Assembly: GCA_964577825.1 (NCBI GenBank)
Contig: CAZOBJ010000125.1
Span: 1-8,292, forward strand
DNA length: 8,292 nucleotides
Direction of reading: 5' to 3'
From: CAZOBJ01 sp964577825
GTDB taxonomy: Bacteria; Planctomycetota; SZUA-567; JAFGNG01
Shown: piece by piece, positions 1 to 5,397 of the stretch
Layout: each line of letters opens with the position of its first letter
Numbering within the stretch: the first letter of the stretch is position 1
The notes under the pieces: generated by a model
What the model saw: the letters and a program-made list of their open reading frames with translations, nothing else
What the model was told of the DNA's origin: nothing
The model's database searches: none
Position numbers and translations under genes: made by a program

Positions 1-145
1 CGACGGCGGGCTTTTCTGCGCGCACCTTTGCCAGGCCCGCGTCCGCATTGTCCGCTTCGGCCACTTGCAGGCCCGCGGCCTCCAGGGGAATCCGGCAGGT
101 CTCGCGGAAGTCCGCGTCGTCGTCTACGATCAGGACCTTGGCCAT
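1..145 (-). CDS. CheY-like response regulator receiver domain, partial (N-terminal 48 residues)
   Basis: The reverse strand from the ATG at 145 reads MAKVLIVDDDADFRETC and continues off the left edge, so only 48 codons are visible. MAKVLIVDDD is the beta1 strand and acidic pocket (D8-D10) of a receiver domain. The following helix and second strand (LEAAGLQVAEADNADAGLAK) fit helix alpha1, beta2 and alpha2. The phosphorylated Asp, expected near residue 53, lies just outside the window, so phosphorylation competence and any output domain are unknown. A GGGGAG Shine-Dalgarno sits 7 nt before the ATG. The gene starts 23 bp after the stop of the flavoprotein gene and is probably co-transcribed with it. 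No histidine kinase is adjacent in the window. It could be a single-domain regulator, an NtrC-type protein or a hybrid; only the receiver assignment is firm. Confidence 0.88.
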   Translation of the reverse strand, partial: MAKVLIVDDDADFRETCRIPLEAAGLQVAEADNADAGLAKVRAEKPAV

Positions 146-168
146 GTCGCGTCTCCCCAAATATCCGT

Positions 169-1509
169 TCACCGCGCAGCCGCAATGGCTTCCTCGGCCG
201 CGTTCACGAACTGATACGCGATCGGCGACGCTGTCAGTGCCGGATGGGTGCCCGTCTGGAACATGGCGATGTCCTCGGCGGTCATGCGGTTCTGAATGCA
301 GGCGCTCACCGCGTTGATGAGCTCGCCTGCGGCCTTGTCGCCCATAAGCTGCCCGCCGAGCAGCACGCCCGTATGCCGCTCGAACACGAGTTTGACCTTC
401 AGCGGATGCGCCCCGGGCATCCCGCCCGGGTGGCGGTTTACGGCTTCGGCCGCGCCGACCACATAGTTGTAGCCGTGGCGCGCGGCCAATGTCTCGGTCA
501 GGCCCGCTGTCGCAAAGGCGGTGTCCCCGATAACCGTGGACCACACGCCCACGGTGCCGATGTTCTCGCGGCGGGTGTCGAAGAGACTCGCGCCTGCGAT
601 GCGCGCCTCCGCGGTGGCGATGGAGGCCAGCTTCAGGCCTGAGGGCCGTCCGCCGAAGAAGGAAATCTTCTCCGCGCAGTCTCCGCACGCGAAAATGCGC
701 GGGTCCATGGTGCGCATGGTCCGATCCACGACCACGCCGCCCGTAGGCCCCAGGGGCAGGCCGGCATTCTTGGCCAGGTCCACGTTCGCCGTGGCCCCGA
801 TGCCCAGGATTACCGCCTGCGCGGGCAGAGTCTCACCACCGGACAACTCCACGCCCTGCACCCGGCCATTGCCTACGAGCCGCGCGACCTTGGTGTTCGT
901 ACGGGGCGCGATCCCTCGGTCTCTGAGCAAGTCCTCGGCGTGTGCGCAGAACTCCTCGTCGTACGCCAGCATCAGGCAGTGGGGGAGCATTTCCACGATG
1001 CTCACGTTCGCGTCCAGGCTCTTCTTGCACTCGTCGGCGAACTCCACTCCGATGAATCCACCGCCGATGATCACGAGGTCCCGAACGCCCTGGAGCGCCT
1101 TCTGCATCTCTTCCAGGTGAGCTACGTCCTTGAATACCGGGAACACGTTCTCCAGCTCGAACCCTGGGATGGGCGGCATGGAGGGCAGCGACCCCGTGGC
1201 GAGGATGAGCCGGTCATACCCAATGCGCTCGCCCGCGCGTGTGCCCAGTTGTCCACTCTCTCGGTCGAGCGCCGTCACCTCATCGATCAGCAACTCGATC
1301 TCGTTCTTCTCGACAATCCCGTCGGGGATCAGGTTCTTCTGCGGGCTCCCTACGGTCCCGAAGATGTACGGAATCCCGCACGGGATGAGCACACGCTCTT
1401 CCTTGCGGATGAGCAGGATCTTCTTCTCCGGGTAATGTCGGCGGGCCGTAATGGCCGCGGTGAGCCCGGCGGCGCTTCCGCCGATGACCACGATGTCCGC
1501 TGTCCGCAT
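169..1509 (-). CDS. FAD-dependent pyridine nucleotide-disulfide oxidoreductase (CoA-disulfide reductase / NADH oxidase-like)
   Basis: This 446-residue flavoprotein has the normal length and order of the single-cysteine branch of the disulfide reductase family (CoA-disulfide reductase, NADH oxidase, NADH peroxidase, NAD(P)H sulfur reductase). Visible parts are the N-terminal FAD dinucleotide fold (VVIGGSAAGLTAA, residues 7-19), the active-site cysteine C44 in CGIPY, the ATG motif at 104-106, the NAD(P)H fold (IIGGGFIGVEFA, 147-158), the second FAD motif (IFACGDCAE, 272-280) and a C-terminal dimerisation domain ending in THPALTASPIAYQ. C44 is a single redox cysteine, not the CxxxxC pair of lipoamide or glutathione reductases, so a CoA-SH, sulfenate or persulfide intermediate is expected. 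An AAGGGGA ribosome site precedes the ATG by about 7 nt. The gene follows the ferredoxin fusion by 82 bp and precedes the receiver gene by 23 bp. By inference it may feed NAD(P)H electrons to thiol, polysulfide or the neighbouring ferredoxin. The substrate cannot be fixed from sequence. Confidence 0.9.
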   Translation of the reverse strand: MRTADIVVIGGSAAGLTAAITARRHYPEKKILLIRKEERVLIPCGIPYIFGTVGSPQKNLIPDGIVEKNEIELLIDEVTALDRESGQLGTRAGERIGYDRLILATGSLPSMPPIPGFELENVFPVFKDVAHLEEMQKALQGVRDLVIIGGGFIGVEFADECKKSLDANVSIVEMLPHCLMLAYDEEFCAHAEDLLRDRGIAPRTNTKVARLVGNGRVQGVELSGGETLPAQAVILGIGATANVDLAKNAGLPLGPTGGVVVDRTMRTMDPRIFACGDCAEKISFFGGRPSGLKLASIATAEARIAGASLFDTRRENIGTVGVWSTVIGDTAFATAGLTETLAARHGYNYVVGAAEAVNRHPGGMPGAHPLKVKLVFERHTGVLLGGQLMGDKAAGELINAVSACIQNRMTAEDIAMFQTGTHPALTASPIAYQFVNAAEEAIAAAR

Positions 1510-1591
1510 GCAAACGTCCCCTTCGCGATTCCTTCGAACTCACCTCATATCGCTGCGATGATCGAACCCAATCGCTCGATCCCCAAGACCA

Positions 1592-2392
1592 TCAGGACCG
1601 CGCCTGCAGCGACAGGGCGTCCTGCGGGCACTCGGCCACGCATCGGCCGCAACCCGTGCACGTAGCGCGATCCACAACCGCCTTGTCGTTCAGGCCTATC
1701 GCGCCGACCGGACAGGTCTCCACGCATACCCCGCACGCCGTGCACTTGTCCGCGTCCAGCACCGCCACGAGCGGCGAAGCCCCGCCCTGACCCTCCAATT
1801 CGGCGATCTGATCGTTCATGCCCTTGAGCTGTTCTTCCAACGCCTTGGCCTGGGCGCGCAGGGCATCCACGTCGTTTGCGCCCGCGCCCGGCGTGAGCCC
1901 CTGGGCGGGAGCAGGCCCGGGCGCCATGCCCATGCCGCGCCCCATTCCTTGGCCGCGGCCCATGCCGCCGCCGATGCCGCGTCCACGGCCCATACCACCA
2001 CCCATGCCGCCTCCTGGGCCTGCGGCGCCCCCCATGCCGAAGTGACTCTCCACATTGGGCTGGGAGGCCGAGGACAGGCCGCCTTGTTTGTACTGTTCCA
2101 CGGCGTCTCGCACGGTCCCCGTGACGCCGACAATGACCTGAATCCCGGCCGCACCGAATACATGAAAGGCGTTCGGCCCGCAGTTGCCGGTCAGCACCGT
2201 ACTGACCTCCTTGTCCGCCATGAGCTGGGCGGACTGCACGCCTGCGCCCCCGCCTGCGGCGATGTTCGGATTTTGGATTGCCTCGAACTCCATGGTGTCC
2301 GTGTCCACCACCAGAAAGTACGTACAGCGGCCGAACCGCGGCTCTACTTGGTCATCCAGACTCGGTCCCGTAGACGTGACAGCGATTTTCAC
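1592..2392 (-). CDS. NifX-like (dinitrogenase FeMo-cofactor family) domain fused to Gly/Met-rich linker, coiled coil and 2[4Fe-4S] ferredoxin
   Basis: This is a 266-residue cytoplasmic protein in four parts. Residues 1 to about 108 form a NifX/NifB-C-type domain (MKIAVTSTGPSLDDQVEPRF start, GRCTYFLVVD, LTGNCGPNAFHVF). This family binds Fe-Mo or Fe-S cluster precursors in nitrogenase maturation and metal clusters in orange proteins. Residues 119-158 are almost only Gly, Met, Arg and Ala. Residues 174-200 (DVDALRAQAKALEEQLKGMN) form a short coiled coil, and with the Gly-Met tract this recalls small DUF5320-type proteins often found beside NifX-like genes. Residues 217-255 carry two complete CxxCxxCxxxCP motifs (C217/C220/C223/C227 and C245/C248/C251/C255), so two [4Fe-4S] clusters are expected. 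The start is a GTG; an AGGA site lies 7 nt upstream and the family's MKIAV start falls exactly there. It lies 131 bp after the shorter NifX-like gene. No nitrogenase structural gene is visible, so a role in nitrogen fixation is unlikely on this evidence. An electron-transfer or cluster-handling role is inferred. Confidence 0.9.
   Translation of the reverse strand: MKIAVTSTGPSLDDQVEPRFGRCTYFLVVDTDTMEFEAIQNPNIAAGGGAGVQSAQLMADKEVSTVLTGNCGPNAFHVFGAAGIQVIVGVTGTVRDAVEQYKQGGLSSASQPNVESHFGMGGAAGPGGGMGGGMGRGRGIGGGMGRGQGMGRGMGMAPGPAPAQGLTPGAGANDVDALRAQAKALEEQLKGMNDQIAELEGQGGASPLVAVLDADKCTACGVCVETCPVGAIGLNDKAVVDRATCTGCGRCVAECPQDALSLQARS
1919..2038 (-). repeat. Gly/Met/Arg-rich low-complexity coding tract
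   Basis: This stretch encodes residues 119-158 of the NifX-ferredoxin fusion. On the coding strand it is an irregular tandem of GGN-GGN-ATG-GGN-CGN units, giving repeated GGGMGRG-like peptides (GGGMGRGRG, GGGMGRGQG, GRGMGM). The coding strand has an extreme G bias. It probably forms a flexible linker, and spaced methionines could bind soft metals such as Cu(I); both ideas are inference. Tandem units of this kind can change copy number between strains. Confidence 0.8.
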
Positions 2393-2523
2393 AGCGTGTT
2401 CCTTTCTCCATATTCCGGTCAGATGTACTTACGCGTCACCTTGGGTAAGGCGCGCGTGCGACTCCGCAGCATCGACAGTATGCAAAAAGTCCTGATTCTC
2501 CCTGCTTGCCTTCGGGCTCGCGC

Positions 2524-2931
2524 TTAGGCCTGCATTCTCTGGTCCTGGCCTCCTGCCCTGTCGCGCCTCGCCTTGGGGTCTCGTGCGAGGGGGAGGCGTC
2601 CACACCCGGGCATCCGGAAAACCGCGTCCGAAAGCCGGCCCGCCAGGTACGCGGCGAGCACCTCATCCGCTGCGCCGCACACCTGTGCGACGACCCGGAT
2701 GCCCGAGGAGAGGAGGGCCTGTTCCAACGGCCGCGATACGGCCCCGCAGATGAGCACGTCCGGTGCCAGAGACGCAAGCCGTGCAGCTCGTGCCGAGACG
2801 CTCGCCTCGTTCAGCGCCACCTCGCGGCGCCCGTGTTCCGCCCCGGCCTCGATGTCGACCAACACCAGGTTGCGCGCGACGTCCAGGACCGGCGAGACGC
2901 CTCCCTGCCATGTCGGAATCGCCACTCTCAT
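2524..2931 (-). CDS. Short NifX/NifB-like dinitrogenase iron-molybdenum cofactor family protein
   Basis: This 135-residue protein has the fold pattern of the NifX/NifB-C/orange-protein family: MRVAIPTWQGGVSPVLDVARN at the N terminus (beta1 and the loop before the typical VLVD strand), then APDVLICGAVSRPLEQALLSSGIRVV. The usual family length is 100-135 residues. Cysteines are C62, C85 and C110, the last in an unusual MPGCGR turn followed by a basic tail. I chose the ATG at 2931 because MRVAIP matches the family start and an AGGGA lies 8 nt upstream. A longer frame open to 3057 would run through the palindromic control sites and has no family similarity in its extra 42 residues. The gene sits between the sigma54 regulator and the NifX-ferredoxin fusion, like ORP-type loci. 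It probably binds a metal-sulfur cluster; which metal is unknown. A caveat on the start: the proposed sigma54 promoter would give a leader of only about 5 nt. Confidence 0.82.
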   Translation of the reverse strand: MRVAIPTWQGGVSPVLDVARNLVLVDIEAGAEHGRREVALNEASVSARAARLASLAPDVLICGAVSRPLEQALLSSGIRVVAQVCGAADEVLAAYLAGRLSDAVFRMPGCGRLPLARDPKARRDRAGGQDQRMQA

Positions 2932-2946
2932 GTCCCCGTTCCCTGG

Positions 2947-2962
2947 CGCAAACCAGAGGCCA
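2947..2962 (-). promoter_or_regulatory. Candidate sigma54 (-24/-12) promoter for the NifX-like gene
   Basis: On the minus strand the sequence is TGGCCTCTGGTTTGCG. It has the TGGC core at -24 and the TTGC core at -12 with exactly 7 bp between them, so the invariant GG and GC dinucleotides are 10 bp apart as sigma54 requires. The remaining -24 bases (CTC in place of ACG) do not match consensus. It lies in the gap after a gene for a sigma54 activator, and two paired palindromes sit 90-150 bp upstream. The weakness is that the predicted start of transcription, near 2936, is only about 5 nt before the ATG, so the AGGGA ribosome site would not be in the transcript. Confidence 0.5.
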
Positions 2963-3050
2963 CAAGCTCCGCGCGAAGGGAGAAAACATGCTACTCGTTT
3001 TATGGCATAGGGTTCTACGGATTCGGGCCGAACCAGGGATCCTCGCATTG

Positions 3051-3065
3051 CTTGCAAAGCGCAAG
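3051..3065. promoter_or_regulatory. Promoter-proximal palindromic activator site (CTTGC-N5-GCAAG)
   Basis: This is a perfect 5-bp inverted repeat, CTTGC/GCAAG with spacer AAAGC, centred at 3058. That is about 122 bp upstream of the transcription start predicted from the -24/-12 element. Symmetry and spacing fit a dimeric Fis-type helix-turn-helix such as the C-terminal domain of the adjacent sigma54 regulator. It has a partner of the same design centred 33 bp away. Confidence 0.6.
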
Positions 3066-3083
3066 TATCTCATATCAGCACTA

Positions 3084-3098
3084 CTTGCACTCTGCAAC
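3084..3098. promoter_or_regulatory. Promoter-distal palindromic activator site (CTTGC-N5-GCAAC)
   Basis: CTTGC and GCAAC flank a 5-bp spacer (ACTCT), centred at 3091. Nine of the ten arm bases match the proximal site; an overlapping TTGCA-CTC-TGCAA reading is a perfect palindrome. The centre-to-centre distance of 33 bp is three helical turns, so both sites face the same side of the DNA, as is typical for enhancer-binding proteins. The site begins 11 bp after the regulator's stop codon. Confidence 0.6.
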
Positions 3099-3108
3099 CG
3101 AAAGGGGC

Positions 3109-4470
3109 TCAGGAGCCGCCTCTTCGACCCGGCTTGGGCAAAGACAGGCCCAGGCTCTTGACCTTGCGGAACAGCGTGCTCGGGTTGATGCCCAGCTCGC
3201 GCGCGGCCGCGGTTCGATTGCCTCCATTGCGCCGCACCGCGTCGAGGATATGCAACGCCTCCAGTTCCTTGAGCGTGGCGCGCGGGCCCGCGGTCTCTTC
3301 CGGCCCGCGAGCGGCGCGGCGCAGGTCGGGCGGCAGGTGCCCGACTTCGACCAACCCGCCGTTGCACAACACAAAGGCGTGCTCGACCACGTTCTCCAGC
3401 TCGCGGATGTTGCCCGGGTAGGTGTGCTCCATCAGAATCCGCAGCACCTCGTCCGACACGCCAACGACGTCCTTGCCCTGCAGCCGGTTGAATTTGGCAA
3501 TGAAGTGATTCACGAGCAGGGGGATGTCCTCTCGGCGATCGCGCAGTCCGGGAATGCGCAGGCGAACCACGTTCACCCGGTAGTACAGGTCCTGGCGGAA
3601 GCTGCCTTGTGCGACCAGGTCCTGCAGGCTCTGATTCGTGGCCGCGACCACGCGCACGTCCGCGCGCACCGGTTCCACGCTGCCCAGAGGCTCGTACACG
3701 CGCTCTTGCAGTACGCGCAGCAGGCGCACCTGCATGGCCGGCGAGACGTTCCCGATTTCATCCAGGAAGATGGTCCCACCCTCCGCCAGGGCAAACCGGC
3801 CCGGACGATCCTCCCGCGCGTCGGTAAACGCGCCGGCCTTGTAGCCGAAGAGCTCGGACTCCAAGAGCGTGTCCGGCAGCGCGCCGCAGTTGATGGCCAC
3901 GAACCGTTGTTCGCGCCTGCCGGACAGGTTGTGGATGGCGCGGGCGAAGAGCTCTTTGCCGGTGCCGCTGGCCCCTTCGATCAGCACCGTGCTGTCACTG
4001 TCCGCAATCTGGGGAGCCAGGTCGAAGAGTTCGCGCATGACCTTGCTGCGGCCGATGATGTCCATCAGGCTGTACTTCTCGGTCAACTCCTTGCGCAGCT
4101 CCTCGACCACGGTCAGGTCTCGGAACGTCTCCACGCCGCCGATCACCTTGCCCTTGCGATCCCGCAGGATCGCCGTGGAAATGCTCACCGGAATCCGCTC
4201 GCCCGAGGCGTTGAGCACGTAGATCGTCTTGTTGACGATGTTGCTGCCCGTGCGCATGGTCTCGCCGAGCGCGCATTCGGCCTCGCAGATGCTGGAGCGA
4301 AACACCTGCCAGCACTGCCGGCCGATCGCCTCTTCGCGGCGTACGCCGGTGATGCGTTCCGCGGCGCGGTTGAACGTAGTGACTCGCCAGTCCTGGTCCA
4401 CCGTGAAGACGCCGTCGGCCACGGACTCCAGGATGACGTCGCGGGATTCGCCTGCATTGCGCTTCGCCAT
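3109..4470 (-). CDS. PAS domain-containing sigma54-dependent transcriptional regulator, Fis family (NtrC type)
   Basis: This 453-residue cytoplasmic enhancer-binding protein activates sigma54 RNA polymerase. Residues 10-125 form a PAS sensor, with a cysteine cluster C53-x8-C62-x3-C66 (CWQVFRSSICEAEC) that could hold an Fe-S cluster or act as a thiol switch. The AAA+ domain shows Walker A GASGTGKE (166-173), the sigma54-contact loop as GAFTDA (213-218; the classical sequence is GAFTGA), Walker B GTIFLDEIG (232-240) and arginine-finger region FRQDLYYRVN (291-300). Residues 400-442 form a Fis-type helix-turn-helix (NRTAAARELGINPSTLFRKV). There is no receiver domain, so the signal is sensed directly by PAS. 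I prefer the ATG at 4470, with GGGA 8 nt upstream, over an in-frame GTG at 4497 that lacks a good ribosome site. Likely targets are the paired palindromes just past its own stop and thus the NifX-like genes, as for ORP-locus activators. Confidence 0.93.
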   Translation of the reverse strand: MAKRNAGESRDVILESVADGVFTVDQDWRVTTFNRAAERITGVRREEAIGRQCWQVFRSSICEAECALGETMRTGSNIVNKTIYVLNASGERIPVSISTAILRDRKGKVIGGVETFRDLTVVEELRKELTEKYSLMDIIGRSKVMRELFDLAPQIADSDSTVLIEGASGTGKELFARAIHNLSGRREQRFVAINCGALPDTLLESELFGYKAGAFTDAREDRPGRFALAEGGTIFLDEIGNVSPAMQVRLLRVLQERVYEPLGSVEPVRADVRVVAATNQSLQDLVAQGSFRQDLYYRVNVVRLRIPGLRDRREDIPLLVNHFIAKFNRLQGKDVVGVSDEVLRILMEHTYPGNIRELENVVEHAFVLCNGGLVEVGHLPPDLRRAARGPEETAGPRATLKELEALHILDAVRRNGGNRTAAARELGINPSTLFRKVKSLGLSLPKPGRRGGS

Positions 4471-4550
4471 ACTGCTTGTCCCAATCCTCAGGCCCACACG
4501 CCGCTCATACGCCTATACCTGCGGACCAGTGTACCAGGTCGCGCGAGTCT

Positions 4551-4566
4551 CGAAAAGCCCGTGCCA
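4551..4566 (-). promoter_or_regulatory. Possible sigma54-like element upstream of the regulator gene (imperfect -12)
   Basis: The minus strand reads TGGCACG-GGCT-TTTC-G. The -24 part is a perfect TGGCACG consensus match and the spacing is right, but the -12 part is TTTC, not TTGC, losing the nearly invariant G. If functional it would start transcription near 4540, about 70 nt before the chosen ATG at 4470, and would suggest autoregulation. No CTTGC-N5-GCAA site is seen upstream. It may be a decayed or chance match. Confidence 0.25.
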
Positions 4567-4624
4567 GATATCCCACGCCGAGCCCCGCCCTCGCGTGGCG
4601 GCTTCTAACCGATTCATAAAGCCG

Positions 4625-4658
4625 ACTTTACTCGAACCTCACATTCATGCATTATTAT
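4625..4658 (+). promoter_or_regulatory. Candidate Pho box and -10 element for phoBR
   Basis: Two heptamers, ACTTTAC (4625-4631) and ACCTCAC (4636-4642), are 11 bp apart and share A-C-x-T-x-A-C. The known Pho box is a CTGTCAT/CTGTCAC-type heptamer repeated every 11 bp in place of a -35. After a 10-bp gap comes TATTAT (4653-4658), a 5/6 match to the -10 consensus. No good -35 lies 17 bp upstream of it, as expected for a PhoB-activated promoter. Transcription from about 4665 gives a leader of roughly 44 nt. The heptamers match the enterobacterial consensus only in part. Confidence 0.45.
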
Positions 4659-4708
4659 TGTGTTGTGGCGCGTCTCGAACCCTTACTCTTTGCGGAGAGA
4701 CCGGACCC

Positions 4709-5395
4709 ATGGCGAAAGAAAAGATCCTGGTGGTCGACGACGAGGAGGACATCCTCGAGCTCGTCGGATACAATCTGGAGAAGAACGGCTACGAAGTGAC
4801 CTGCGTGGCCACCGGCGAGGCGGCGCTCGAATCGGCCCGGGGCCAGCCGCCGGACCTGGTCCTTCTGGATCTCATGCTTCCGGGGGTGGACGGCTTGGAT
4901 GTGTGCAAGCTGTTGAAGCGAGATCCCAAGACGGCCCACATTCCTGTGGTCATGCTCACCGCCAAGGGCGAGGAGGCCGACATCGTGGCCGGGCTCGAGC
5001 TGGGCGCGGACGACTACGTGACCAAGCCGTTCAGCCCCCGGGTGCTTCTGGCGCGGATCCGCGCAGTCCTGCGCAAGCATACCCCGTCGCCGGACGACGA
5101 CACCGCCACCATCCGCGTCCACGAGCTGGTCATCAATCCCGTGCGACATGAGGTCACGGTCGCAAACGGGCCGATAGAGCTCACCAACACCGAGTTCCGG
5201 CTTCTCCAATTCCTGGCCCGCCGACCGGGCTGGGTGTTCACGCGCAATCAAATCATCGACGCCGTGCGCGGCGAGGACTACCCGGTCACCGATCGCTCGG
5301 TGGACGTCCAGGTCGTGGGCCTGCGCAAGAAGCTCGGAAAGCACGGCGCGTACATTGAGACGGTGCGCGGCGTCGGGTACCGGTTCAAGGAATAG
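4709..5395 (+). CDS. phoB: Phosphate regulon response regulator PhoB (OmpR/PhoB family)
   Basis: This 228-residue protein is full length for PhoB. Residues 1-122 are the receiver, with acidic residues D10, D11 and E12, phosphoacceptor D54 (VLLDLMLPGVDG), T84 (MLTAK) and K106 (TKPFSP). Residues 131-227 are the winged-helix DNA-binding domain, with recognition helix RSVDVQVVGLRKKLG (196-210) and the GVGYRFKE end typical of the family. The ATG at 4709 has a GGAG about 11 nt upstream and gives the normal MAKEKILVVDDE start; the frame is open further upstream but without homologous sequence. phoR begins 2 bp after the stop and pstS follows, which separates it from generic OmpR regulators. It would be phosphorylated by PhoR under phosphate limitation and bind Pho boxes. 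Candidate boxes lie upstream of this gene and of pstS, so positive autoregulation is likely. Confidence 0.93.
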   Translation: MAKEKILVVDDEEDILELVGYNLEKNGYEVTCVATGEAALESARGQPPDLVLLDLMLPGVDGLDVCKLLKRDPKTAHIPVVMLTAKGEEADIVAGLELGADDYVTKPFSPRVLLARIRAVLRKHTPSPDDDTATIRVHELVINPVRHEVTVANGPIELTNTEFRLLQFLARRPGWVFTRNQIIDAVRGEDYPVTDRSVDVQVVGLRKKLGKHGAYIETVRGVGYRFKE

Positions 5396-5397
5396 GG

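Noticed and set aside
1510..1591. Short ATCGA/TCGAT inverted repeat between the ferredoxin fusion and the flavoprotein gene
   Set aside because: A 5-bp stem with a 10-nt loop and no T-run is too weak to call a terminator; read-through within an operon is more likely.
1592..2931. Nitrogenase maturation locus
   Set aside because: NifX-like domains suggest it, but no nif structural or assembly gene is present, and the flanking genes fit an ORP-like redox module better.
2932..3057. N-terminal extension of the short NifX-like protein to 3057
   Set aside because: The extra 42 residues have no family similarity and would cover the -24/-12 element and part of the proximal palindrome; the MRVAIP start with AGGGA upstream is better.
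2506..4608. Very long plus-strand open frame of 700 codons opposite the sigma54 regulator and NifX-like gene
   Set aside because: It lies antisense to genes with clear domains and motifs, is rich in Arg, Ala, His and Gln as expected from reverse-complemented GC-rich codons, and shows no recognisable domain.
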